A program made the position numbers and the translations under genes. From Bos javanicus (taxonomy: Eukaryota; Chordata; Mammalia; Artiodactyla; Bovidae), in NCBI RefSeq assembly GCF_032452875.1, contig NC_083897.1, positions 14,118,854 to 14,182,853 of the forward strand: a stretch of DNA of 64,000 nt, in the 5' to 3' direction. The notes beneath the pieces were generated by a model. It worked only from the letters and a program-made list of their open reading frames with translations. It was not told the origin of the DNA and ran no database searches. Below are positions 12,455 to 23,224 of this stretch, in pieces; positions within the stretch are counted from its first letter, which is position 1; every line of letters begins with the position of its first letter.

Positions 12455-12570
12455 TGCATGCACGCTCAGTTGCTAAGCCTTGTCTGACTCTTTGTGACCC
12501 TATGGACTGTAGCCTGCCAGGCTCTTCTGTCCATAAGATTTCCCAGGCAAGAATACTGGAGTGGGTTATC
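12455..12570 (-). mobile_element. Bov-A type SINE fragment
   Basis: A single antisense Bov-A unit from 'gctcagttgctaag' to 'ggagtgggtt'. The tRNA-like head is missing. Confidence 0.8.
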
Positions 12571-12574
12571 CATT

Positions 12575-13810
12575 TAAAATATAGCAGTGTGTACATGCCC
12601 ATCCCAAACTCCCTAACTATCCCTTCGCCCTATCCTTCCCCCCAGCAACATAAGCTTGTTCTTGAAATCTGTGAGTCTGTTTCTGTTTTGTAAGTAAGTT
12701 AGGTTTTGTATCATTTCTTTTTAGATTCCACATATAAGGGATGTCATACTTCCCCTTCTCTGTCTGACTTACTTCACTCAGTATGACACTCTTTAGGTCC
12801 ATCCATGTTCCTGCAAATGGCATTATTTTATTCTTTTTAATGGCTGAGTAATATTCCATTGTATATATGTACCACATCTTCTTTATCCAGTCCTCTGTTG
12901 ATGGACATTTAGGTTGCTTCTGCTGCTGCTGTTAAGTCGCTTCAGTTGTATCTGACTCTGTGCGACCCCATAGATGGCAGCCCACCAGGCTCCCCCGTCC
13001 CTGGGATTCTCCAGGCAAGAACACTGGAGTGGGTTGCCATTTCCTTCTCCAACGCATGAAAGTGAAAAGTGAAAAGAAAAAAAAAAGAAAAGTGAAAGTG
13101 AAGTCGCTCAGTCGTGTCCAACTCTTTGTGACCCCATGGTTGCTTCTATGTCCTGGTTATTGCAAATAGTGCTGCAATGAACTTTGGGGTGCATGTATCT
13201 TTTTGAATTATTATTTTCTCTGGATATATGCAAAGGACTGATATTGCTAGATTATATGGTAGTTCTATTTTTAGTTTCTTAAGGAACCTCCATACTAGTC
13301 TCCATAGTGGTTGTACCAGCACTTTCTCCACACCCTTTCCACCATTTATTGTTTGTAGACTTTTTTGGTTTTTGTGTAGACTTTTTTGATGATGGCCATT
13401 CTGACTGGTGTGAGGTGATACCACATTGCAGTTTTGATTTGCATTTATCTAATAATTAGCTACGTTGAACATCTTTTCATGTGCTTTTTGGCCATCTGCA
13501 CATCTTTGAAGAAATGTCTATTCAGATCTTCTGCCCATTTTTGTTGGGTTAATTTCTTTTTTTTTTTTTTTTTGACACAGAGCTGCCTGAGCTACCTGTA
13601 TATTTTGGAGATTAATTCCTTGTTAGCTTCTGTTTGCAAATATTTTCTCCCATTCTATGGGTTGTCTTTTAGTTTTGTTTATAGTTTCCCTTGCTGTGCA
13701 AAAGCTTTTAAATTTAATTAGGTCCCATTTGTTTATTTTTGTTTTTATTTCCATTACTCTAGGAAGTGGATCAAAAAATATCTTGCCGAGATTTACGTCA
13801 AAGACTGTTC
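12575..13810 (-). mobile_element. L1 LINE (3' part), split by BOVA2
   Basis: Antisense L1 3' UTR and ORF2 end. It includes 'aatggctgagtaatattcca' (the reverse of the YYSAI codons) and further upstream ORF2 sequence to about 13810. It is interrupted at 12922-13137. Confidence 0.92.
12922..13137 (-). mobile_element. BOVA2 SINE, nested in L1
   Basis: A partly truncated antisense dimer with an exact 10-bp duplication GGTTGCTTCT at 12912-12921 and 13138-13147. Confidence 0.95.
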
Positions 13811-14586
13811 TGCCTATGTTTCCTCTAAGAGGCTAGCCTTACATTTAGGTCTTTGTACCTACTTGTTTTGATAGCACTTTCTTTATTCCCTCTTATTAGG
13901 CTGCTAATTACCCATACCAATGGCATGGGCCTACAGGTAAGCCACAGTCTCAGGAGAACATAATGCAAGTGAGAAAACAAGGCACAGTTTAGTGTTTGCC
14001 TCCTTCAAATGTGTATATCAATTGCCTCATAGGTCTGCAAATGTGTGCAAGAGGTGGTAGTGCTGTTTTTCCCCTCTCAGATATTAAAAAAACAAGATAT
14101 CAAATGTTCTGAATGAACCACAGCCGAAAACCAAGTGAGGAATTTACCAATTTAAGACTCTCTTAAAAGAGAACACTCAAGAATGTTGAAAGAGTCCACG
14201 GAGTCTCTAAAGAATTATGAAGGGTACAGTCTTTTTCCTCAACGAGAAGTGTCCATGGCACCGCTTTACATGCGGTCTGTTAGGAAAGCCTGGACGGTGG
14301 TGGAATGCTTAGTGTAAACCTTGACAAACATGCTAATTACTATATTAACGAACACTGTTTTTGGTCATTCATCTTCACTTTAGAGAGAATTATAAATGTG
14401 TTTAGAAGACAGGGTCAACAACTGGAGAAGGTTCAAAGGAGAATCGGTGAGGAAGTTAGAAAGAAAAACAGAAAAAGAGAGAAAGGAAAAAAGGCAAGCA
14501 AACAAGCTGGTGGGAAGGGGAGTGTCCATGGGGGTTGAGGCTGCTCGTATGAGACGATTCTGGATTAGCCCTATGCTGATCTCCTG

Positions 14587-14795
14587 CTTCCCTGGTAGCT
14601 CAGACGGTAAAGCGTCTACCTACAATGTGGGAGACCCAGGTTCGATCCTTGGGTCGGGAAGATCCCCTGGAGAAGGAAATAGCAACCCACTCCAGTATTC
14701 ATGCCTGGAAAATCCCATGGACCGAGGAGCCTGCGGGGCTACAGTCCATGGGGTCGCAGAGTCGGACACGACTGAGCGACTTCACTTTCACTCTC
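14587..14795 (+). mobile_element. Bov-tA SINE
   Basis: tRNA-Glu-like head with a good B box ('ggttcgatcc' at about 14640) followed by a Bov-A unit ending 'gactgagcgacttcac'. It is inserted just left of a CpG-rich patch. Confidence 0.93.
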
Positions 14796-15010
14796 CTGCC
14801 AGTCTTTCCGGCAGACAACTGGGCTGGGGCCCCAGACCCTCATACCTCCGGCTTCGCAGGACCAGGCGGAAGGACAAGTAGTCCCGCTTTACGGGCCGGT
14901 CGTTCTCCGAGAGCCTAGGGCAAAGGGAGGCGAGTGGACTGGACCGCAGCTTCTCTCCTAGTGCCACAGTCTTCCTGGGTGGATTCCGCGACCCCGGGGA
15001 AAGCATTCAT
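14796..15010. promoter_or_regulatory. Small CpG-rich patch
   Basis: About 215 bp hold roughly 15 CpG dinucleotides in otherwise AT-rich, CpG-depleted DNA, including 'acgggccggtcg' and 'ccgcgaccccgg'. No repeat family is recognisable here. It could be a minor CpG-island promoter or exon, or part of an unrecognised retrocopy. No splice-bounded ORF can be supported. Confidence 0.4.
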
Positions 15011-15215
15011 TCTTCTATGGTTAAGTATGCTGTTCTGTCACTGTGAAGCATAATGTTAGCTGTAGGTTTTTGTAGATATTCTTTACCAAACTGAGAAAGT
15101 TCCTCTCTATTCCTTTTTATATGAATGGGGGTTAAATTTGGCCAAATGCTTTGCTATGTCAATTGACATGCTCATTGGATTTTTCTTCTTTAACCTATTG
15201 ATGTGGTTGATTATG

Positions 15216-15420
15216 GGGCTTCCCAGGTGGCTCAGTGGTAAAGAATCCTCCTGCCCATGCAGGAGATGTGGGTTCGATCCCTGGGTCGGAAAGAATCCCT
15301 GGCGAAGGAAATGGCGACCCACTCCAGTATTCTTGCCTGGAAAATTCCATGCACAGAGGAACCTGATGGTCTACAGTCCCGTGGGGTTGCGAATAGTAGA
15401 ACAGGAGTGAGGGACTGATC
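15216..15420 (+). mobile_element. Bov-tA SINE nested in L1
   Basis: The tRNA-like head 'cttcccaggtggctcagtgg' has B box 'ggttcgatcc' and is followed by a Bov-A unit. Confidence 0.93.
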
Positions 15421-15734
15421 ACATGGCTGGTTACACTGAATGATCTTTAAATGTTTAACCAGCTTTTGTACATGGAATAAAGCCCACATGGTTGTAATTT
15501 GTTTCATAATTTTTTTAGTCTATTGTTGGAAGATTTTGTTGAAGATTTTTGTGTCTAAATTCATGGGAGATATTGGTCTGTAGTTTCTGTTTTGTGCTCG
15601 TTGTCTGGTTTTGGTATTAGGGTAATACCGGTCTCATAAAATAAGTTGAGAAGTGTTAGCTCCTGTTTTCTTTTCTGGAGGAGGTTGCATAGAAATGGTA
15701 TTTTCACTTAAATGTTTGGTATGATTATTCAGTT

Positions 15735-15800
15735 CCCAACCCAGGGATCGAACCCTGGCAGGCAGATTCTTTACTGTCTGAGCCACAAGGGAAGCCCCCG
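15735..15800 (-). mobile_element. Bov-tA SINE head fragment
   Basis: Only the antisense tRNA-Glu-derived part is present ('cagggatcgaaccctggcag' to 'agccacaagggaagcc'). Confidence 0.8.
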
Positions 15801-15859
15801 TAATTACTCAGTAAAACTATCTGAGCCTGGAATTTCTTTTTGAGAAGGTTTTAAATTAT

Positions 15860-15899
15860 GAATTAACATTCTTTTTTTTTTTTTGAATTAACATTCTTT
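15860..15899 (-). repeat. Oligo(T) run between 15-bp direct repeats
   Basis: GAATTAACATTCTTT occurs at 15860-15874 and again at 15885-15899 with only T residues between. This looks like a target duplication around a bare poly(A) insertion, or a simple duplication. Confidence 0.6.
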
Positions 15900-16239
15900 C
15901 GTAGTTATAGGAGTATTCACAGTAACTTTTTTGTCCTTAATGAGTTTCGTTTGTGATTTTCAAGCAATTGGGCTATTTCACCTAAACTCTAGAATTGCTT
16001 GCAATATTTGCTTTCTCTCCTTTTGATGTCTGCAGGATCTGTAGTGATAACTACCTGCTTCATTCCTGATATTGGTAATTGTGTCTTTTCTTTGTCAGAC
16101 TTGGTAGAGGTTTGTGAATTTGATTGATCTTTTAAAAGACCCAGCTCTTTGTTTCATGGATTTTCTTTATTGTTTTCCTGTTTTACTGATTTCTGTCCTT
16201 AGATACAGGCCTTTTGGAAACTGGTTGTAGAGCAGAAAA

Positions 16240-16680
16240 ACCTTGTGTAACAAATAATTATGACTGTATGGTTCTATTTATTTAAAACGGCCAGAAAAAG
16301 CAAATCTATAGACACAGAAAATAAATTAGTGGTTGCTCAGCCCTGAGGGTGAATATGGGGATGAACTAACTGTAAATAGGCCTGAGGGACCTTATTGGGG
16401 AGACGAAATGTTCTAAAACTAGGTTATGGTGATGGTTGAACAATTTGGTAAATTTACTAAAAGTCATTCAATTGTACACTTGAAATTGGTGAATTTTATT
16501 TATAGTTTAAAAAAACTTTTTATTTTATATTGGAGTATAGCCAATTAACAATGTTGTGATAGTTTCAGTTGGACAGCAAAGGGACTCGGCCATACATATA
16601 CATGTATCCATTCTCCCATAAATTCCCCTTGAAATGGGTGAATTTTAGAATATGCAATTTGTATCTCAATAAGGTTGTAA
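16240..16680 (+). repeat. Old L1 (L1M-type) 3' UTR, split
   Basis: It carries the old-L1 3' end signature: 'tgactgtatggttctattta', 'ttagtggttgctcag', 'attgtacacttgaaattggt'. It is interrupted by a short antisense L1 end at 16498-16628 and resumes with 'gaaatgggtgaatttta'. Confidence 0.8.
16498..16628 (-). mobile_element. Extremely 5'-truncated L1 3' end
   Basis: About 130 bp of antisense L1 3' terminus ('ttggagtatagccaattaac') sits between near-identical target copies TTGAAATNGGTGAATTTTA. Confidence 0.8.
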
Positions 16681-16719
16681 AAATAATTATGAAGTAATGT
16701 GAATAAGTGAATAATCAGA

Positions 16720-16830
16720 TAATCTTGTCCTCTTTTAACAGTCAAGGAAATGGAGACTAAGTGATTTGCCCCAAATCACATAACTAACTAGTTAGTGACA
16801 GGGTTAGCGTGTGAATGAATCTAGTTCTAT
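16720..16830 (-). repeat. MIR SINE fragment
   Basis: The order 'aaggaaatggagactaagtg', 'atttgccccaaatcacata' is the antisense MIR core. Confidence 0.6.
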
Positions 16831-16869
16831 TAAACCAAGACCAGTCATCACCAGCATACGTGTGTGCTA

Positions 16870-17035
16870 AATTGCTGTGTGTTAAGGCTCCCCTGTTTAT
16901 GGGATTCTCCAGGCAAGAATACTGGAGTGGATTGCCATGCCCTCCTCTAGGGGATTTTCCTGACCAGGGATCGAACCCAAGTCTCCTGTGTTGGCAGGTG
17001 GGTTCTTTACCACTAGCGCCACCTAGGAAGTCCAG
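16870..17035 (-). mobile_element. Bov-tA SINE
   Basis: Antisense Bov-A unit plus tRNA-like head, ending 'gccacctaggaagtcc'. Confidence 0.9.
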
Positions 17036-17607
17036 CCATCACCAGAGGTACTAATAAAAGAAGGGACAGAGACGTGTATGTCAGGAAATAGATACCCTAT
17101 CACAAGTGGAGGTTGCCCCTCTCTCAGAAATGTCTTCACTCTGTGAAGCAAAGATCTCACTGAGTGGTGACCTAGACCTCATCTCACATGCCAGTTGGTG
17201 GGGCTGTGCAAGCCAGCTAGCCTCTGGCAGAGCCTTTGACTTGATCAGAGTGCTTAGTTTCAAGCAACAAATACCAATTCTGAGTGATTAAGGTAAGAAA
17301 AGGAAATGAACAGCTTACAGAATCATTATGAGGATTAGGAAGTAAGCTCAGAGCTGGGCAGCTAGGAACAATGCTCAAAATCACACTGCAGATTCCACCC
17401 AATGGGAAGACTGCTGTTCCTGATGTTCCCAGGTATCCTGGACTCTGCCCCTTCCTTTATCACCACTGCCACCTTGGGTTTACAATTTGACCAGTTCGCA
17501 ACTGGGGCTGTTGCAAGAGAGAAAACTCACTACTTTCATAGTTAATATGTTACTAGTTCTTGACTCAAATTCCTATGTAGGTGCTTCTGATTGGCCCCAT
17601 GTTTTCG

Positions 17608-20025
17608 TTGTTCAGTTGCTCAGTCGTGTCTGACTCTTTGCAACCCCATAGATTGCAGCACGTCAGGCTTCCCTGTCCTTTACTATCTTCCAGATTTTTG
17701 TGTCCATTAAGTCGATGATGCCATCCAACCATCTCATCCTCTGTCACTCCCTTCTCCTCCTGCCTTCAATCTTTCCCAGCATCAGGGTCTTTTCAAATGA
17801 GTCGGCTGTTCACATCAGGTGGCCAAAGTATTGGAGCTTCAGCTTCAGCATCAGTCCTTCCAATGAATATTCAGGACTGATTTCCTTTACGATTGGCTGG
17901 TTTGATCTCCTTACTGTCCAAGGGACTCTCAAGAGCCTTCTCCAGCACCACAGTTCGAAGCATCAATTCTTCGGCGCTCAGCTTTCTTTCTAGTCCAGCT
18001 ATTACATCCATACATGACTATTGGAAACACCATAGCTTTGACTAGACAGACTTTTGTCCTCAAAGTGATGTCTTTGCTTTTGAATACACGTCTAGATTTG
18101 CCATAGCTTTTCTTCCAAGGAGCAAGTGTCTTTTAATTTCATGGTTGCAGTCACTGTCTGCAGTGATTTTGGAGACCAAGAAAATAAAATCTGCCACTAT
18201 CTCCATTTTTTCCCCCATCTATTTGCCATGAAGTGATGGGACCGGATACCATGATCTTCATTTTTTGAATGTTAAGTTTCAAACCAGCTTTTTCATTCTT
18301 CTCTTTCACCTTCATCACAAGGCACTTTAGTTCCTCTTCACGTTCTGCCATTAGGGTTGTATCATCTGCATATTTGAGGTTATTGACATTTCTCCCAGCA
18401 ATCGTGATTCTAGCTTCTGCTTCATCCAGTCCGGCATTTTGCATGATGTACTCTGCATAAAAGTTAAAAAGCAGGATGACAATATACAGCCTTGACGTAC
18501 TCCTTTTCCTATTGGGAACCAGTCCATTGTTACATGTCCAGTTATAACTGTTGCTTCTTGACCTGCATGCAGATTTCTCAGGAAGCAGGTCAGGTGGTCT
18601 GGTATTCCCATCTCTTTAAGAATTTTCCAAAGTTTGTTGTGATCCACACAGTCAAAGGCTTTGGCATGGTCAATAAACAGAAGTAGATGTTTTTCTGGAA
18701 TTCTATTGCTTTTTCTATGATCCAACAGATGTTGGCAATTTGATCGCTGATTCCTCTGCCTTTTCTAAATCTAGCTTGAACATCTGGAAGTTCTCAGTTC
18801 ATGTACTGTTGAAGCCTAGCTTGAAGGATTTTGAGCATTACTTTGCTAGCGTGTGAGATGAGTGCATATGTGTGGTAGTTTGAACATTCTTTGGCATTTG
18901 CTCTTCTTTGGGTTTGGAATGAAAGCTGACTTTTTACAGTCCTGTGGCCACTGCTGAGTTTTCCAAATTTGCTGGCATGTTGAGTGCAGCACTTCCACAG
19001 CATCATATTTTAGGATTTGAAATAGTTCAGCTGGAATTCCATCACCTCCACTAGCTTTGTTCATAGTGATGCTTCCTATGGCCCACTTGCCTTCACACTC
19101 CAGAATGTCTGGCTCTAGATAAGTGACCACACCATTGTGCTTATCTGGATCATTAAGACCTTTTTTTTACAGTTCTTCTGTGTATTCTTGCCACCTCTTC
19201 GTAATCTCTTCTGCTTCTCTTTCATTCATACTATTTCTGTCCTTTATTGTGCCCATCTTTGCATGGAATGCTGCCTTGGTATCTCTAATTTTCTTGAAAA
19301 AAATCTCTAGTCTTTCCCATTCTATTGTTTTCCGGTCCCATCACTTCATGGCGAATAGATGGGGAAACAGTGTCAGACTTTATTTTTCTGGGCTCCAAAA
19401 TCACTGCGGATGGTGATTGCAGCCATGAAATTAAAAGACGCTTACTCCTTGGAAGGAAAGTTATGACCAACCTAGACAGCATATTTAAAAAGCAGAGACA
19501 TTACTTTGTCAACAAAGGTCCGTCTGGTCAAGGCTATGGTTTTTCCAGTGGTCATGTATGGATGTGAGAGTTGGACTATAAAGAAAGCTGAGTGCCGAAG
19601 AATTGATGCTTTTGAACTGTGGTGTTGGTGAAGACTCTTGAGAGTCCCTTGGACTGCAAGGGGATCCAACCAGTCCATCCTAAAGGAAATCAGTCCTGAA
19701 TATTCATTTGAAGGACTGATGCAGAAGCTGAGACTCCAATACTTTGGCCACCTGATGTGAAGAGCTGACTCATTGGAGAAGACTCTGATGCTGGGAAAGA
19801 TTGAGGGCAGCAGGAGAAGGAGACGACAGGGGATGAGATGGTTGGATGGCATCACCAACTCAATGGACATGGGTTTGGGTGGACTCCAGGAGTTGGTGAT
19901 GGACAGGAAGGCCTGGCGTGCTGTGGTTCATGGGGTGCCAAAGAGTTGGACACGACTTAGTGACTGAACTGAACTGCATTCAGTTGGGTATATCTTTTCC
20001 TTTCTCCTTTGCCTTTTGCTTTGTG
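17608..20025 (-). mobile_element. BovB LINE, hosts a second BovB
   Basis: Antisense BovB runs from its 3' end at 17608 up through the reverse transcriptase (minus-strand frames near 18151-18725, including YADD followed by TTLMAE) to about 19333. It resumes after the nested copy at 19977 with 'cattcagttgggtatatc', matching BovB sequence just upstream. Many stops; inactive. Confidence 0.93.
19334..19976 (+). mobile_element. BovB LINE nested in opposite direction
   Basis: A 5'-truncated BovB 3' end starts at 'ggtcccatcacttcatgg' and ends 'gactgaactgaactg'. It lies inside the older antisense BovB. About 65 bp of the host element, judged by the near full-length copy at 43293-46540, are missing at the junction and no target duplication is present. 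Confidence 0.92.
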
Positions 20026-20217
20026 TATATCATGGAACTAAATCCCCGTGTAGATTATGGAACTAAATCCAGGCTGCAAAGCAGTCTGGTAAAATGAGTA
20101 TTTGACATCTTCCTTCTGCTTTCATAGTAAGAGCCAGGCTCCACATTCCTTCAAGAATTATGTTGGTGAATTCCTTATGCTCAGAAAGGAAGTTCATATG
20201 CTGGGCAGCCAAAACAC

Positions 20218-20265
20218 GTGCACACACACACACACGTGCACACACACACACACTCACACACTCAA
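20218..20265. repeat. (CA)n microsatellite, interrupted
   Basis: Two CA runs are broken by CGTG steps, followed by CACT steps. Confidence 0.95.
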
Positions 20266-20501
20266 ATTTCCATTAGAGCCTTGCTCAAACTGTAGTCCGG
20301 AAACCAGCATCATTGGCATCAACTGTTAGAAATTCAGATTCTGCTGCAGATCCTCAGAATCAGAATCTGTTTTTCAACGAGCATTCCAGATAATACATAT
20401 GTACACTCTATTAAAGTTTTAGAAGTGCTACGCTACCTTGTACAATATGTAGTCCTTTTTAACTTCCCGAGATTAGTCACTGTTACTCTCTACTGATCCT
20501 T

Positions 20502-20618
20502 AGGGTTGTCAGATTTAACCAATAAAAACACAAGACTCTCAGTTAAATTTGAATTTCAAGATAAACAATGACTCCTTTTTTTAGTATGAGTATGTCCTGT
20601 ATTTTATCTGGCAACTCT
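20502..20618. mobile_element. Probable short palindromic DNA transposon
   Basis: The left end 'agggttgtcagattt' and the reverse complement of the right end ('agagttgccagataaaatac') match, giving terminal inverted repeats of about 20 bp around a short AT-rich centre. A small non-autonomous element is likely; I do not assign the family. Confidence 0.5.
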
Positions 20619-21299
20619 GCTCATCCACATGCCCCTCTCTCTGCAGTTAAGAAAATGAACAAAAAGGAAAATGAACATAATGGCTGAGAGGAATACATGT
20701 ACAACAGTTTTGACATGGTAGATAAAAATTGCGTAACAGCAGAACATGTAAACTCTACACAGTTTCCAGCACGCTGAGTTCTGTGCAAGCATTCCAAGCC
20801 TTTATAATTTATAATTCCAAGGTCTTTATAATTTGAGGGGTGAGTGGCTTTCTCTTTTAACTATAGAATAAAGTCTTTTTTCCCCTAATAGACCTATGAA
20901 TTGCAACTACTTATACTTAATTAACTTTGACCAACACCTTTAACCCATAGAATCGGACTTGCGTTCCTTTCAAAATACGGATTAAACAAATCTTAAATAA
21001 AGAAATACATAAAAAAAAGAAAATTTGAAAATATGTGCTGGCTTTCCTCTGGAGAGTACTTCAAGTATAAGACAGCTTAATTCACTCTAACATTTCAGCC
21101 AATACACCTACTGCCAAGCAACCAAATAAGGAATTTGGCATGGTTGGGAGAGAGTGCTTTCTGTTTATAATTCTTAAGAATAAGGGGTAAGTTTCCTAGG
21201 TAAAAGCTTCTTGCATAGGTGAACAAGAAGTGAGCTCCCTGCAATAAAGGTTAACAAAAAACACCTTTCAGTTATATTCCTACCCAGTGTTATCCTCTA

Positions 21300-21890
21300 C
21301 TGTACTCATTTTTGCATGGTTTCTTTCACTCAACACTTACTTTGAAATTCACTCAATCTTATGCATGTATCAGTAGTTCTTCCTTCCTGCTGCTGAATAG
21401 TATTCTGCTAGACACTTCAGTTGTTCCAGTTTTAAGCTATTACAAATAGAGCTGCTTGGGACAGTTGTATACAAATCTTTGTGTAGATATATGGTTTCAT
21501 TTATGTTTGGTAAATACATAGGGTAGAATAGCTGGCTCATATGGTAGTAATATGTTTCACTTCAAAAAATATTACACTGCACCAGGTCTTAGCTGCGACA
21601 TGTGGAATCTCCGATCTTTGTTGAGGCATGTGAGATCTTTAGTTCGGGCATGTGGGATCTAGTTCCCTGACCAGGGATGGAACCTGGCCCCTCGCATTGG
21701 GAGCACAGAGTCTTAGCCACTGGACCACCAAGGAAGTCCCCCTGTTTCACTTTTAAAGAAACTACCAAACTATTTTCCACAATGGTTGAGTGATTTTACA
21801 CTCTCTTCAACAATGTATGAGAGCTCCTCCACAACTTCACTAGCACTTGGTACAATCAGTTTTTCAATGTTAGACCTTCTTATAGCATGT
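21300..21890 (-). repeat. Old L1 LINE, interrupted by a SINE
   Basis: Diverged antisense L1 ORF2 C-terminal region ('ctgctgaatagtattctgct', 'gctattacaaatagagctgc'). It is split by the element at 21577-21742, around which TGTTTCACTT is repeated. Confidence 0.75.
21577..21742 (-). mobile_element. CHR-type tRNA-Glu SINE
   Basis: Antisense element with 'ctgaccagggatggaacctg' (B-box complement) and terminal 'ggaccaccaaggaagtcccc'. Confidence 0.75.
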
Positions 21891-21892
21891 AG

Positions 21893-22105
21893 TGGGCTTC
21901 CCAGGTGGCACTAGTTGTAAAGAATCCACCTGCCAATGGAGAAGACATAAAGAAATCTGGGTTTGATCCCTGGGTGTGGAAGATCCCCTGGAGGAGGAAA
22001 TGGCAACCCACTCCAGTATTCTTACCTGGAAAATTCCACGGACAGCAGAGCCTGGCGGGCTACAGACAACGGGGTCACAGAGTGGGACATGACTGAACAC
22101 GCGCA
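21893..22105 (+). mobile_element. Bov-tA SINE
   Basis: tRNA-like head 'gggcttcccaggtggcacta', B box 'ggtttgatccc' and a Bov-A unit. Confidence 0.92.
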
Positions 22106-22387
22106 TACAGTTATCCTCTTGACTGGTGATGAAATGTCCAGGGCTGTTAGAGGGATTATAGTTCCAGGAAAAAGCAGAATATCCTTCGAGGCTGATGAGT
22201 ATTAGGGCCTAAAATATACTTAATTTCCTCTCTGGAGGTTTTATTTCATGTTTGCTGCTACCTTTTATTTTCCTAATTATTTTTTTCTTCCACCTTTTGA
22301 TTCATTGTTTGCAAGTCCCACTGTAGAAGCAAATGTCTATAGTAGGTGAATGTCTATAATAACAAATATTTATCATTATAGAATTGA

Positions 22388-22478
22388 TAGAATGTCATCA
22401 TTTTGTTATCCTTAAAGAAGTGGTACAAGGAGGAAAAGATCTTCAGAGACTCCTAACTTCAGGAAAACAATAGGTTAG
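22388..22478. repeat. Dispersed direct repeat, copy 1
   Basis: Starts 'gatagaatgtcatcatttt'. A copy about 85 percent identical lies at 23128-23217. Family not recognised. Confidence 0.8.
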
Positions 22479-23127
22479 GCCCCAAATCGGTCAATTGACT
22501 AGGCTTTTGTTAAATATCAATGTTAAATAATAGAGAAAAACAGTTATAAGGTTATTATCACTCACTTGTACATGCTATTTCTATAAAATAGCTCAGTATT
22601 TAATTTATAATATAGAATAGTTACAGAAACTATCTATAGCTCTTTCCCTCCAAATAGCAGACTAGTTGAATAAGCAGTACATTCAAAAGATGTAGCCATT
22701 AAAAATCATCTTTTCCAGGTCTCCTTGGAGGTATAGTTGTCTCTAGGATTGGAGCAGGAAATTACAGTGTGATCCTGAAACATCTTGTCATATCAGAAAA
22801 GTATCAGTGATCACTGGATCTTGCTAAAAAGAATTCAAGAGCAACCTGAAGATCCCTCCTGTTGTTCAAAGAGGGGAAAATCTGAATATCAATGAGAATA
22901 GTAACTATTGGATTGAAACATATCAAATCTATTTCAGTGTTTTAGGTCAGATTGATACTGTAAAACAACACTAGGGAATCAACTCATTTTAAAAACTAGA
23001 AAATAAAAGAGAATGAGGATGTATTTATCTTGCCTTTCATAGGGCATATTGTACTTGAAGATAACCACAGAGTTATAAGAGGATGTTTCTCTTTATAAAA
23101 TATTCTAGTTGATAAATGGAGAAGAAA

Positions 23128-23217
23128 TGATAGAATGTCATCATTTTATTATCCTTAACGAAATGGTACAACTAGGAAAGGATCTTCAGGGACCATTAAC
23201 TTCATAAAAACAAACAT
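23128..23217. repeat. Dispersed direct repeat, copy 2
   Basis: Second copy of the 22388-22478 unit, 740 bp downstream in the same direction, ending where an antisense L1 begins. Confidence 0.8.
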
Positions 23218-23224
23218 TGTTTAT

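Larger units (their letters stand above)
15015..16215 (-). mobile_element. Old L1 LINE, ORF2 region, with nested SINEs
   Basis: Antisense L1 ORF2, for example 'cattggatttttcttcttta' and 'ttctgttttgtgctcg', runs through the reverse-transcriptase and upstream region. It is interrupted by a Bov-tA at 15216-15420, a Bov-tA head fragment at 15735-15800 and a bare oligo(T) insertion near 15875. Confidence 0.85.

Noticed and set aside
14640..14652. tRNA gene signals (B-box GGTTCGATCC) here and at many Bov-tA sites
   Set aside because: They are the tRNA-Glu-derived heads of SINEs; no cloverleaf with a proper acceptor stem can be drawn.
20218..20265. CRISPR-like regular repeats
   Set aside because: Simple CA microsatellite; no unique spacers. 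The organism is a mammal.
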